Positions 14,749 to 22,622 of a stretch of 64,000 nt of DNA are shown one piece after another. A program made the translations under genes and the position numbers. The notes beneath the pieces are model-generated. The model was not told the origin of the DNA, made no database searches, and worked only from the letters and a program-made list of their open reading frames with translations. The stretch lies in contig JACMQL010000026.1 of NCBI GenBank assembly GCA_014377015.1, forward strand, positions 1-64,000, written 5' to 3'. Source of the DNA: Actinomycetota bacterium. Its GTDB lineage: Bacteria; Actinomycetota; Actinomycetes; Nanopelagicales; Nanopelagicaceae. Position 1 is the stretch's first letter. The number at the start of each line of letters is the position of its first letter.

Positions 14749-15668
14749 TTCGCAGTCGCCTTGTACATGACATCACGGCCCCATTCGGAGAACCCGAGGG
14801 TTTTATAGAGTTTTATGGCGGCTGAATTTTCTGCATCCACGTAGAGCATCGCTGAATTGAGTCCTTGGAATCGCAGATAATTTAACCCCGCAACAGTGAG
14901 GGAACTCCCGATACCTTTCCCACCCTCAGATGGATCGACTCCCATCGAGTAAATCTCACCAATCGGATCATGACCGTGTTCGAGTTCCTCATTATGTGAA
15001 TGAGAATGTGCGCCATGAATCTTCGTCCAGCAGAAGGCGATAATTTTTGAGTCACGAGTGGCGAGCAAGAACCCGGAAGAATCAAACCAATTTTCTTTCA
15101 TTCGATTGCGGAGGTCATCGATCGACCAGTTGCCTTGTTCTGGGTGACCCAGGAAAATTCGGTTGTTGAGATTCACCCAGGCTAGGTCATCGAGTTCGGG
15201 CAGAAATGAGCGAATTTCGAAGTCCTGCTTAACCACGGGCAGAACGATTTCCAACGACCTTCGCATTTGAATTACGGTCCTAACGCGCGAAAAACCCATC
15301 TCCGCTGCTAGTTTTCGTGCTGATTCAAGATCGCCATGGGACCACAACCTGGGTGCGGTGATGCGGACGATTTCTGCAAGGAGAGCTCGACCATATCCCT
15401 TTCCCCGATAAGCGGGGTGTACGACGAGCTCGGCGCTCGAGCCGGCAACCACATCTGTCAGATCTATATGCGCGTATCCAACGATTGCTCCATCGGGACC
15501 GTCCTCGGTTAAGACTAAATGGCGGTCATTTTTATCTCCGCCATGACGAAGATGCAAAACAACGTGCTCGGCGATTGGCGGAATTCCGTCCTGTCCGGCT
15601 GCGGATGCAATAAGAGCTAAAACGCTTGTTTGCTCTTTGTCGCTGAGGTGTTCGAGATAGCGAATCAC
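14745..15668 (-). CDS. mshD: mycothiol synthase
   Basis: 307 residues with two GNAT acetyltransferase domains: the first around AELVVHPAYRGKGYGRALL, the second around YSMGVDPSEGGKGIGSSL (both acetyl-CoA loops intact). MshD acetylates Cys-GlcN-Ins in the last step of mycothiol synthesis. Its neighbour, an orphan OmpR-type regulator, is the same as in Mycobacterium (glnR-mshD), which supports the call. The GTG start directly follows the stop of the regulator. Convergent with the aminotransferase by a four-base overlap. mshA is also in this window, at 20846. Confidence 0.9.
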   Translation of the reverse strand: MIRYLEHLSDKEQTSVLALIASAAGQDGIPPIAEHVVLHLRHGGDKNDRHLVLTEDGPDGAIVGYAHIDLTDVVAGSSAELVVHPAYRGKGYGRALLAEIVRITAPRLWSHGDLESARKLAAEMGFSRVRTVIQMRRSLEIVLPVVKQDFEIRSFLPELDDLAWVNLNNRIFLGHPEQGNWSIDDLRNRMKENWFDSSGFLLATRDSKIIAFCWTKIHGAHSHSHNEELEHGHDPIGEIYSMGVDPSEGGKGIGSSLTVAGLNYLRFQGLNSAMLYVDAENSAAIKLYKTLGFSEWGRDVMYKATAN

Positions 15669-16394
15669 TTATTGAACGCGTTCTGAAATCTGACTTTCTT
15701 TGCTGCCTATTCCGCCGGACGGCAAAGTAAAGCGATAGCCGACATTGCGCACAGTGCCGATGATGGCTTCGAATTCTGGGCCCAATTTGGCGCGCAATCT
15801 GCGGATATGGACATCAACTGTGCGAGTTCCACCGAAGTAGTCGTAGCCCCAAATTTCCTGCAGTAGTTGCGCGCGAGTAAACACTCGACCTGGATGTTGA
15901 GCGAGGTACTTGAGGAGTTCGAACTCCTTAAAAGTTAGATCTAGCGCACGACCCTTTACTTTGGCAGTGTAGGAATTCTCATCGATGACAATGTCACCGG
16001 TGCGAATTTCGCCGGAGGAAGGATCTTGCGCACTGCGCAGCGCTGCGTGCTCCCCGATAGAAATACGAATACGCGCTTCGACTTCGGCAGGACCTGCAGT
16101 ATCGAGGATTACGTCATCGACACTCCAATCCGCACTCATGGCGGAAAGTCCGCCTTCCGTCGTGATGGCAATGATCGGAGATCCGATTCCGGTTGATGTC
16201 AGAAGGCGCGTAAGTGCCCGTGCGGCTGGTAATTCGCGTCGTGCATCTATGAAGAGCACATCCATTTCGGGAACATCGATAAGCACACTAGCCTCAGCCG
16301 GAAGAATTCGCACCTGGTGTTGAAGGAGTCCGAGTGCAGGAAGCACCTCCGCGCTCGCCCCATGCGTGTTAGTAAGCAGAAGTACTTTTGCCAC
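15669..16394 (-). CDS. glnR: GlnR-type orphan OmpR-family regulator
   Basis: 241 residues. The C-terminal winged helix is intact ([48 protein letters not shown]). The N-terminal receiver domain is degenerate: the usual pair of acidic residues after the first strand is missing ([14 protein letters not shown]) and the Asp at the end of the third strand sits in FIDARR. No histidine kinase is adjacent. This matches actinobacterial GlnR, which controls nitrogen metabolism without phosphorylation, and mshD follows as in mycobacteria. The GTG start has a strong AAGGAGG eight bases upstream. Confidence 0.85.
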   Translation of the reverse strand: MAKVLLLTNTHGASAEVLPALGLLQHQVRILPAEASVLIDVPEMDVLFIDARRELPAARALTRLLTSTGIGSPIIAITTEGGLSAMSADWSVDDVILDTAGPAEVEARIRISIGEHAALRSAQDPSSGEIRTGDIVIDENSYTAKVKGRALDLTFKEFELLKYLAQHPGRVFTRAQLLQEIWGYDYFGGTRTVDVHIRRLRAKLGPEFEAIIGTVRNVGYRFTLPSGGIGSKESQISERVQ

Positions 16395-16445
16395 CAGCAG
16401 CGCCTCCTTTCTAGAAAATATTTTGAATCTCTAGAAGTAATAGGT

Positions 16446-16457
16446 CAGACTACTCGC
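16446..16457 (+). promoter_or_regulatory. leaderless -10 box of the thioredoxin-like gene
   Basis: CAGACT plus six bases before the GTG at 16458. Confidence 0.45.
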
Positions 16458-16871
16458 GTGAAATCTTTTGCTCCAATTGTGATCGTTCTTGCCTTGGCGA
16501 GCGCGTACGGCTTTTGGTACCAAAGGAGTCGCGGCAAGATACGCGTCGCACATACTGCGGCGGATTCAGCGTTAAATGCGGCTATTTTGGGCGAACCGCT
16601 CGGATCACGGGCGACCCTGGTGCAGTTCTCTTCCGCTTTCTGCACTCCGTGCCGAGCAACGCGGACACTGCTGGAAAGTGTGGTCGCGGAGATGAGCGAT
16701 GTCCGCCATGTGGACATTGATGCGGAAGAACATCTGGATTTGGTGCGCAAGCTTGATATCCGTTCGACGCCAACAACTTTGATCCTCAACTCGCAAGGTG
16801 TTGAAGTCGGGCGGGCAGTGGGAGCACCTAAGCGAGATCAAGTGCTGACAGCTCTTGCCGCTTTGCGGTAG
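16458..16871 (+). CDS. membrane-anchored thioredoxin-like protein (ThiX-like)
   Basis: 137 residues from the GTG at 16458. A membrane helix (APIVIVLALASAYGFWY) anchors a thioredoxin fold with the active site FCTPCRATR, followed by HVDIDAEEHLDLVRKLDI, then RSTPTTLILN, which carries the cis-proline. In Mycobacterium a thioredoxin gene (thiX) lies next to glnR-mshD in the same divergent arrangement. Next downstream is DUF4395, another thiol/sulfur-linked family. It probably acts outside the membrane on disulfides. Confidence 0.8.
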   Translation: MKSFAPIVIVLALASAYGFWYQRSRGKIRVAHTAADSALNAAILGEPLGSRATLVQFSSAFCTPCRATRTLLESVVAEMSDVRHVDIDAEEHLDLVRKLDIRSTPTTLILNSQGVEVGRAVGAPKRDQVLTALAALR

Positions 16872-16915
16872 CAAGTGCAAATCTTTCGCAATTAGCAATA
16901 ATGTGCACGGTTCTT

Positions 16916-16927
16916 TACGCTTTACCT
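16916..16927 (+). promoter_or_regulatory. leaderless -10 box of the leader peptide
   Basis: TACGCT plus six bases before the ATG at 16928. It supports the small reading frame as a real translated leader. Confidence 0.6.
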
Positions 16928-17011
16928 ATGTTTCGCAACGAGCCAGTGCTTTTCACCAAGCGACGAGTGATTGATTTCGGTCGCCTGGCTGGTTCCTTGT
17001 GTCGAATGTGA
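16928..17011 (+). CDS. 27-residue leader peptide with a Cys codon (sulfur-type attenuator)
   Basis: The peptide contains LFTKRRVIDFGRLAGSLCR and stops three codons after its only Cys (TGT, 17000-17002). The basic, V/I-D-x-x-R, A-x-x-L/x-C-R pattern matches leader peptides found upstream of sulfur-assimilation and DUF4395 genes in many Actinomycetota. It starts from a leaderless -10 box. Its final codons lie in the 5' arm of the hairpin at 16999-17047. A ribosome pausing at the Cys codon could therefore switch expression of the DUF4395 gene. Confidence 0.75.
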   Translation: MFRNEPVLFTKRRVIDFGRLAGSLCRM

Positions 17012-17047
17012 TGTAAGCGTTTTTCAGCTTTTACATCCATCCGACAC
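16999..17047 (+). promoter_or_regulatory. hairpin overlapping the leader peptide end
   Basis: Outer arms GTGTCG/CGACAC and inner arms GATGTAA/TTACATC, plus GC/GC, around a T-rich loop. It lies just before the AGGAA ribosome binding site (17055-17059) of the DUF4395 gene. TTCCT at 16993-16997 is complementary to that AGGAA, offering an alternative pairing that would hide it. Confidence 0.65.
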
Positions 17048-17064
17048 CCAGAACAGGAATTCAC

Positions 17065-17508
17065 ATGACCCAAGCAACTTCAAAAAAAGTTTCACACACC
17101 ACCGTCACAATTGATGCACGCGGTCCACGTTTTTCCGCTGCGATCACTGTCGTAGTTCTCTCAATCGCTCTAATCACTAATTCGATATGGGTGCTGGCCT
17201 TTCAGGCACTCGTCTTCGGGATCGGCGCATTGCGCGGACCACAATTCACCCCCTATTCAGTAATATTTCGCAAGTTTGTCCGCCCCCGTCTCAAGGGTGA
17301 AGTTCCTACAGAAGATGTGCGACCTCCTAAGTTCGCTCAAACTGTCGGCCTTGTTTTCGCACTCGTCGGAATCGCCGGACTGGCAATCAGCGCACCGATC
17401 ATCTTCACCATCGCGACCAGTGCGGCCCTCGCGGCAGCATTTCTCAATGCGGCTTTCAATTACTGCCTTGGTTGCGAGATTTATCTCCTGCTTCTGCGTC
17501 TCCGATAG
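17065..17508 (+). CDS. DUF4395 membrane protein
   Basis: 147 residues with about four membrane helices in two pairs (AAITVVVLSIALITNSIWVL; TVGLVFALVGIAGLAISAPI and following). The last helix contains the conserved NYCLGCEIYLLL, a C-x-x-C motif in the membrane. Family members are often encoded beside thioredoxins and rhodanese-type sulfurtransferases and are suspected to handle thiols or sulfur; the function is not established. Here a thioredoxin lies upstream and a cysteine-type leader precedes the gene, in line with a sulfur role. Confidence 0.85.
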   Translation: MTQATSKKVSHTTVTIDARGPRFSAAITVVVLSIALITNSIWVLAFQALVFGIGALRGPQFTPYSVIFRKFVRPRLKGEVPTEDVRPPKFAQTVGLVFALVGIAGLAISAPIIFTIATSAALAAAFLNAAFNYCLGCEIYLLLLRLR

Positions 17509-17517
17509 ACTGCGGGA
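17506..17517 (+). promoter_or_regulatory. leaderless -10 box of the Fur-family gene
   Basis: TAGACT plus six bases before the ATG at 17518; the same hexamer and spacing precede mshA and cysS. Confidence 0.6.
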
Positions 17518-17934
17518 ATGGCTGAACAACACGAGCTCCGCGAAAAGGGTTTGCGTCTTACCCCACAGCGCGAGTTGGTACTTGCCGCGGTGCGGGAGCT
17601 AGACCACGCAACTCCAGAAGAGGTGGCCGAAAGGGTGCGTCTGACGCATCCTGGGATCAACCTGTCGACTGTTTATCGCAATCTTGAGACGTTGGAAAAT
17701 GTCGGCTTAGTTCAACATTCGCATTTGGGCCACGGTGGTGCCACTTACCACGCCGCCGAAGTTCTTACTCACCTTCATCTTGTCTGCGGAGCATGTGGCG
17801 CAGTCGGCGGTGCGCCAATTGAGGTTGCCGCGAACTTTGTAAATACCTTGGCGGATGACTACGGATTTAAAACTGACGTCACCCACTTCGCGGTATACGG
17901 AACCTGCGCGACGTGCGCGCAAGCCGAACTCTGA
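17518..17934 (+). CDS. Fur-family metalloregulator
   Basis: 138 residues. The winged helix is LRLTPQRELVLAAVRELDHA followed by NLSTVYRNLETLENVGLV. The dimer domain has the HLHLVCGACG metal-binding segment and a second C-x-x-C (CATCAQ) forming the structural zinc site. The H-x-H-x-x-C-x-x-C layout fits the Fur/Zur superfamily in general; which metal is sensed cannot be told. It is followed eight bases later by ygfZ. Confidence 0.85.
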   Translation: MAEQHELREKGLRLTPQRELVLAAVRELDHATPEEVAERVRLTHPGINLSTVYRNLETLENVGLVQHSHLGHGGATYHAAEVLTHLHLVCGACGAVGGAPIEVAANFVNTLADDYGFKTDVTHFAVYGTCATCAQAEL

Positions 17935-17941
17935 TTCTGCT

Positions 17942-18841
17942 TTGACTGCCGTACTCGTAGAAGAGGGCCCAGACGCTGGGGCGGTCTGGCATCTGGGGCA
18001 ACCCAGTCAAGAATCGCGGGCGCTTCACGAGGGTACTGGGTGGGCTGACCTAGGTCACCTAGAGATTGTCCGCATCACAGGTGCGGACCGCCTTACCTGG
18101 TTGCATTCGCTTACAACGCAATTTCTCGAAAACCTTGCGCCAAACGTGTACATGGACGTTCTCATTCTTGATCCGCGAGGACACATAGAGCACCAATTTG
18201 TGATGGTAGATGACGGAGAATCTTCTTGGTTGATTCTCGATCCCGGACGTGCCGCGACTTTGATTATCCATCTCCAAAAGATGAAATTCATGATGCGCGT
18301 GGAAGTGCAAGATGTTTCTGCCGAGTATGCAGTGCTCCGACTTCCCGGGGAAAGCGACGATGTCGGCGGTCCATACAAAATAATCACCCGCGCCGAACTC
18401 GAAAAGTGGCGTTCCGAATTGAACACCACTGCGCGAGAGGTGGGAATGTGGGCCATAGAGGCAGAACGAGTTGCGCAGGGCCGGCCGCGTATCGGATTTG
18501 AAACCGATCACAAATCAATTCCTAACGAATTGGGTTTGCTCAACAAAGCTGTGCATATGAATAAAGGTTGCTACCGGGGACAGGAGACTGTTGCCAAGGT
18601 CGCCAACTTAGGCTCTCCGCCGCGTCGTTTGGTTTTGCTTCATCTTGACGGGAGTGTTGTCACAATTCCATCGACCGGATCCGCAGTCGAGAGAGATGAA
18701 GTCAAAGTTGGCTTCATAGGTACGGTCGCGCGACATTACGAACTCGGAACGATTGCTCTTGCAGTCGTAAAAAGAAATACGCCACTAGATGCGCAGTTGA
18801 CGATCGAAGGTATACCCGCGACGCAAGAAGAAATTAAATAG
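17942..18841 (+). CDS. ygfZ: YgfZ/GcvT-like folate-binding protein (Fe-S cluster maintenance)
   Basis: 299 residues from a TTG at 17942, the only usable start after the Fur stop (the frame is open upstream but inside fur). The signature K-G-C-Y-x-G-Q-E is present (NKGCYRGQETVAKV), with the folate-binding aminomethyltransferase fold before it (ADLGHLEIVRITGADRLTWL). YgfZ proteins support repair or assembly of some iron-sulfur enzymes using tetrahydrofolate. Next to Fur and a DsrE protein, a setting also seen in other actinobacteria. Confidence 0.85.
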   Translation: MTAVLVEEGPDAGAVWHLGQPSQESRALHEGTGWADLGHLEIVRITGADRLTWLHSLTTQFLENLAPNVYMDVLILDPRGHIEHQFVMVDDGESSWLILDPGRAATLIIHLQKMKFMMRVEVQDVSAEYAVLRLPGESDDVGGPYKIITRAELEKWRSELNTTAREVGMWAIEAERVAQGRPRIGFETDHKSIPNELGLLNKAVHMNKGCYRGQETVAKVANLGSPPRRLVLLHLDGSVVTIPSTGSAVERDEVKVGFIGTVARHYELGTIALAVVKRNTPLDAQLTIEGIPATQEEIK

Positions 18842-18852
18842 AACGCGTTAAA

Positions 18853-19221
18853 TCAATAAACAAGAGCCTGGGTTGATTCACGCATAATTTCTTCTACGAA
18901 TGTCACGGATCCGGCAATTCTTATCCCTGGAATTTGATCTCCATCATTGATATTGCGCCGTACTGCGCATTGGGTGCATAACGTCACTAGCGAACCTTCG
19001 ATCAGCGAGGCCAATAGTTCGTGCAACGGCGCCGAATGAACCAATCTAAATTCCTCTGCTCTGCCTGGTAGCGCTAGCCAAGCAGCTTCACCCGCAAGCC
19101 AGAATGAAACTTCAACGCCGGCTGCTTGCGCTGTCGTCGCAACGGAGAAGGCTTGCGCAACTCGCTCTGCCTCATCGACTCCGCAAGCTAATTTGATTAC
19201 CAGGTGATTGGGTCGACTCAT
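18853..19221 (-). CDS. DsrE-family protein
   Basis: 122 residues. The pattern LVIKLACGVDEAERVAQAF, a central VSFWLAGEAAWLALPG and SLVTLCTQCAVRRNI fits the DsrE/DsrF-like fold; the C-T-Q-C pair occupies the position of the reactive cysteine in sulfur-carrier members. The start is supported by TAGAGT six bases upstream. Probably a small sulfur-transfer or redox protein; the partner is unknown. Confidence 0.75.
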   Translation of the reverse strand: MSRPNHLVIKLACGVDEAERVAQAFSVATTAQAAGVEVSFWLAGEAAWLALPGRAEEFRLVHSAPLHELLASLIEGSLVTLCTQCAVRRNINDGDQIPGIRIAGSVTFVEEIMRESTQALVY

Positions 19222-19233
19222 GTAAATACTCTA
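19222..19233 (-). promoter_or_regulatory. leaderless -10 box of the DsrE gene
   Basis: TAGAGT on the minus strand (19233 to 19228) plus six bases before the ATG at 19221. Confidence 0.6.
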
Positions 19234-19247
19234 AAGGATCAAACGGC

Positions 19248-19266
19248 TAGGCTAATACGCATGGAG
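19248..19266 (+). promoter_or_regulatory. -10 box and ribosome binding site of the small membrane protein
   Basis: TAGGCT at 19248-19253; a transcript from about 19260 would carry GGAG at 19263-19266, five bases before the TTG at 19272. Confidence 0.45.
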
Positions 19267-19271
19267 CAACG

Positions 19272-19376
19272 TTGGCTGCGGTAACGTCATTGCTGCTCGG
19301 CATATCCGCGGCGGCTATCGGAATAATTCTGATCTATTGTGGGTTACGAGGACTGCGACGAAAGGACGACCAGTAA
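19272..19376 (+). CDS. 34-residue membrane protein coupled to the nitrobindin-like gene
   Basis: From a TTG with GGAG five bases before it, the frame encodes a single hydrophobic helix (SLLLGISAAAIGIILIYCGL) followed by a basic end, RGLRRKDDQ: a typical one-pass membrane microprotein with its C-terminus inside. The TAA overlaps the ATG of the next gene by one base (TAATG), which argues that it is translated. No in-frame ATG or GTG is available. I do not recognise the family. Confidence 0.5.
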   Translation: MAAVTSLLLGISAAAIGIILIYCGLRGLRRKDDQ

Positions 19377-19876
19377 TGGCTTTCACAATTCCCGAGAACT
19401 TGCATCCGGATTTGAATCCTTTGGCCTGGCTAGTCGGCACATGGCGCGGGCGTGGCCACGGGGAATACCCCGACATGGAGAGATTCGAATTTGCGCAGGA
19501 AGTCGTCTTTAGCCATGACGAGCGTGCTTTCCTTACTTATTTCTCCCGATCGTGGATCGTTGACTCAGATGGTGAAATTCTCCGATCGGGTGCATCAGAA
19601 ACCGGATTCTGGCGAGTGCAGCCTGGCAATATTTTGGAAGTCACAATTGCGCATAGTTCAGGATCTGGCGAGGGTTGGGTCGGGCTCTTTGATGGTCCGA
19701 AAATTCAACTCCACATGGATAAGAGTTATGCAGCGCCATCCTCTACGCCTATCGATGAGGGAGTGCGTTTGTATGGACTCGTTGCGGGCGAACTTTTCTT
19801 TGCCTACGATGTTGCGGTCAACGGATTTCCATTGCAGGCACATCTGTGGTCCACACTTCCGCGAGTAAATGATTGA
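19376..19876 (+). CDS. nitrobindin-like haem protein (FABP family)
   Basis: 166 residues. The opening LNPLAWLVGTWRGRGHGEYP is the lipocalin-type G-x-W-x-G-x-G motif of the nitrobindin/THAP4 family, and the strands after it (FAQEVVFSHDERAFLTYFS, ETGFWRV, VTIAHSSGSGEGWVG) form the ten-stranded barrel. Nitrobindins bind ferric haem and isomerise peroxynitrite to nitrate. The start overlaps the stop of the microprotein before it, and the end overlaps the asparaginase start by eight bases. Confidence 0.8.
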   Translation: MAFTIPENLHPDLNPLAWLVGTWRGRGHGEYPDMERFEFAQEVVFSHDERAFLTYFSRSWIVDSDGEILRSGASETGFWRVQPGNILEVTIAHSSGSGEGWVGLFDGPKIQLHMDKSYAAPSSTPIDEGVRLYGLVAGELFFAYDVAVNGFPLQAHLWSTLPRVND

Positions 19877-20828
19877 GGATGTCTCGCGAACACTGACCAC
19901 TGGAGAAGTGCTCGCCGAAGTCACGCGAAGTGAGGTCGTGGAGTCGCAACACTCTGGTCACTTAATTGTGCTGGATCAATCAGGCAATGTTTTGGTGAGC
20001 AAGGGCAATCCAGCAACTCTCATCTATACACGATCGGCAATCAAAAGTATCCAAACTGCTGCGATGGTTCGCGCGGGCTTAATACTTGAGCCGCGATTGC
20101 TGGCTTTAGTAAGTGCCAGTCACTCTGGATCGCAGATGCATCAGAGTGCAGCCCTGGAAATCTTGGCCAGCGCTGGTCTTAACGAAGATGCGCTACGAAA
20201 TGGAAAAGATCGTCCACTTGGAGTGGAGGAAAATCGAGCATGGGGCACGAATGCGCCGACTCGGCTCGCTCATAATTGCAGTGGTAAGCACGCCGGAATG
20301 CTTGCGACTTCGGTGCTTAATGGCTGGCCCCTCGATACATATTTGGATCCGCAGCATCCAATACAAATTGCCTGCCGTCATGAGTTGGAATCATTGGCGG
20401 AAGAAAGTGTCTCGCTCACGAGTATCGACGGTTGTGGTGCACCGCTCTTCCTTCTCTCTCTTGGCGCAGTGACAAGAGCGATCCGCAACATCACTGTCTC
20501 AAGGGATCCAATTCATCAAAGCGTTGTCGTCGCTTGCCGTACTTTTCCAGAGATGGTTGCGGGTGAAAATCGCTTGACGACCCGGCTGATGCGCCAAGTC
20601 AATGGCCTATTTCTCAAGGAGGGAGCCGAAGGAGTAAATGTTGGCTCGTTGCCAAATGGAAGCGCATTTGCCTTCAAAATTAGCGATGGATCTGGACGGG
20701 CTCACGAATCTATAGTCGGATCCATATTGGTGACGCTTGGAATTGAGACATTTAACGAGACGTTGCCGATTTTTGGTGGTCAGGAAATTGTCGGATCGAT
20801 CAGCGCGAAGCCGTTGATCGGTGAGTAG
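19869..20828 (+). CDS. asparaginase (PF06089 type)
   Basis: 319 residues. The segments TRSAIKSIQTAAMVRAGL, LVSASHSGSQMHQ, LAHNCSGKHAGMLAT and SIDGCGAPLFLLSL are hallmarks of the L-asparaginase II family of actinobacteria and rhizobia, unrelated in fold to the classical bacterial asparaginase. Predicted to hydrolyse asparagine to aspartate and ammonia in the cytoplasm, which would feed nitrogen metabolism (a glnR-type gene is in the same region). Followed 17 bases later by mshA. Confidence 0.85.
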   Translation: MIEDVSRTLTTGEVLAEVTRSEVVESQHSGHLIVLDQSGNVLVSKGNPATLIYTRSAIKSIQTAAMVRAGLILEPRLLALVSASHSGSQMHQSAALEILASAGLNEDALRNGKDRPLGVEENRAWGTNAPTRLAHNCSGKHAGMLATSVLNGWPLDTYLDPQHPIQIACRHELESLAEESVSLTSIDGCGAPLFLLSLGAVTRAIRNITVSRDPIHQSVVVACRTFPEMVAGENRLTTRLMRQVNGLFLKEGAEGVNVGSLPNGSAFAFKISDGSGRAHESIVGSILVTLGIETFNETLPIFGGQEIVGSISAKPLIGE

Positions 20829-20833
20829 AAGGC

Positions 20834-20845
20834 TAGACTCGTAAG
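20834..20845 (+). promoter_or_regulatory. leaderless -10 box of mshA
   Basis: TAGACT plus six bases before the ATG at 20846. Confidence 0.6.
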
Positions 20846-22108
20846 ATGAATGGGCGCATCGCAACGCTGATGGTGCATACCTCACCCCTTGATCAACCGG
20901 GTATAGGTGATGCGGGCGGCATGAATATCTATGTGGCCGAAAATGCAAAGCGGATGGCAGCAATGGGTGTCGAGGTGGATATTTTCACGCGTCGGACTAG
21001 CCCGGATCAACCCGACGTGGTGGCCTTCGCGCCGCGTGTCAACGTTCGACATATTGACGGTGGCCCTGCCGGTCTGGTGACAAAAGAAGACCTTCCGAAA
21101 TACGTAAGCGAACTCTCTGCACAATTTACTAAAGCGCTGCAAGGCGAGATTTCATATGACGTGATTCATTCCCATTACTGGATTTCAGGCAAAGTGGGAA
21201 TCGATGCAAGCAAGAAACTTGGGATTCCATTGGTTCATACCATGCACACTATGGCCAAGGTAAAGAATCTCAATCTCGCTGATGGCGAAACACCTGAGCC
21301 AGAGACACGTGTTCGGGGCGAGATCAACGTTGTTGAGGCAGCCAGCGCGTTGATCGCCAACACCGATGCAGAAGCCGCGAGTCTGGTTTCTTTGTACGGT
21401 GCATGCCCCGACATTGTTCACGTGGTGACCCCTGGAGTTGACCTAATTACATTTACGCCTGGCAGCGGCAAAGCTGCGGCGCGTCATGTAACGGGCATCC
21501 CGACCGACGCACACGTAATTACATTCGTCGGACGTATCCAGCCGCATAAAGGTCCTGAACTTTTAATTCGCGCAGTATCTGAGATGCTTTCGCACTCACC
21601 GCACCTGCGCGCAAAATTGTCTGTCCTGATCATCGGTGGGGCATCGGGTGCAGGTGGCGAAGAAGTTTATCGGCTTAAAGAATTAGTTCGTTGGCTCAAT
21701 CTCTCCGAAGTAATTCGGTTTCTTCCGCCGGTACCGCGAAATGAACTTCCAGATTGGTACCGCACTGCAGACCTAGTCTGCGTTCCGAGTTACAGCGAAT
21801 CATTTGGTTTAGTTGCACTGGAAGCCCAAGCTTGCGGTACCCCTGTCGTAGCGACTGCAGTTGGCGGATTGCGCACCGCTGTTGCAGACGGAATCTCTGG
21901 TGTATTGGTTGATGGCCATGATCCACGTGCCTGGTCTTCAGTGCTAGCACGACTATTGGCTGAGCCAGCGCGCCGGGTCCTACTTTCGCTCGGAGCGTTA
22001 GAGCACGCGTCGCACTTCGGTTGGGAAGCAACTGCGCGTGGAACACTCGATATTTATGATCGTGTTCTATCGCAACTTCAGCACCAAAATTCATCTATCG
22101 GTCGTTGA
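20846..22108 (+). CDS. mshA: D-inositol-3-phosphate glycosyltransferase
   Basis: 420 residues, the usual length. A GT4 retaining glycosyltransferase: MVHTSPLDQPGIGDAGGMNI (UDP-GlcNAc and inositol phosphate pocket), HSHYWISG, FVGRIQPHKGPELL and SYSESFGLVALEAQACGTPV (the E-x7-E motif). It starts mycothiol synthesis by joining GlcNAc to inositol phosphate. With mshD at 14745 it shows that the cell uses mycothiol as its main thiol. Confidence 0.95.
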   Translation: MNGRIATLMVHTSPLDQPGIGDAGGMNIYVAENAKRMAAMGVEVDIFTRRTSPDQPDVVAFAPRVNVRHIDGGPAGLVTKEDLPKYVSELSAQFTKALQGEISYDVIHSHYWISGKVGIDASKKLGIPLVHTMHTMAKVKNLNLADGETPEPETRVRGEINVVEAASALIANTDAEAASLVSLYGACPDIVHVVTPGVDLITFTPGSGKAAARHVTGIPTDAHVITFVGRIQPHKGPELLIRAVSEMLSHSPHLRAKLSVLIIGGASGAGGEEVYRLKELVRWLNLSEVIRFLPPVPRNELPDWYRTADLVCVPSYSESFGLVALEAQACGTPVVATAVGGLRTAVADGISGVLVDGHDPRAWSSVLARLLAEPARRVLLSLGALEHASHFGWEATARGTLDIYDRVLSQLQHQNSSIGR

Positions 22109-22596
22109 TCGCTGTGGCAAAAGTAGATCCACGTGCCATCATCGAGGAATTTCTTGATTCACATGATCTGGATTATGAAAGACGCGACGAGGAAACATTT
22201 CTTGTCACACTGCCTGGCGAGAAGAAACTTCAGACTCACTGCGCACTAGTAGTCGGTGATTACTCCTTGAGCGTCAACGCATTTGTGATGCGAAAACCGG
22301 ATGAAAACGCAGGGAAAGTGTTTGAGTGGTGCCTAAAGCGAAACGCCGTAATGTATGGAATTGCTTTTACACTTAATGGAGTAGGTGATGTCTATTTAGT
22401 GGGACGTTTATCTTTACAGGCAATTAATGAAAATGAATTAGATCGACTTTTGGGATCAGTCTTGCAACATGCCGACTCAAGTTTCAATCCACTATTGGAA
22501 TTAGGCTTTGCTTCCGCGATCAGACGAGAATGGGCGTGGCGAGTATCTCGCGGTGAGTCATTGGCAAACTTACAGGAGTTCAAGCATTTGATCTGA
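22105..22596 (+). CDS. YbjN-domain protein
   Basis: 163 residues from a TTG overlapping the mshA stop; a GTG at 22114 is an equally good start. The type III secretion chaperone-like YbjN fold is seen in [40 protein letters not shown] and [17 protein letters not shown]. This gene between mshA and gpmA is a conserved actinobacterial neighbour; its function is unknown. Confidence 0.8.
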   Translation: MIAVAKVDPRAIIEEFLDSHDLDYERRDEETFLVTLPGEKKLQTHCALVVGDYSLSVNAFVMRKPDENAGKVFEWCLKRNAVMYGIAFTLNGVGDVYLVGRLSLQAINENELDRLLGSVLQHADSSFNPLLELGFASAIRREWAWRVSRGESLANLQEFKHLI

Positions 22597-22610
22597 AGGC
22601 TTCAAGTTGG

Positions 22611-22622
22611 CAAGATTGTGCT
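22611..22622 (+). promoter_or_regulatory. leaderless -10 box of gpmA
   Basis: CAAGAT plus six bases before the ATG at 22623. Confidence 0.4.

Noticed and set aside
19261-19284. Seven-codon frame ATG to TAA upstream of the microprotein
   Set aside because: Could be a minimal uORF, but GGAG inside it serves better as ribosome binding site for the TTG at 19272.
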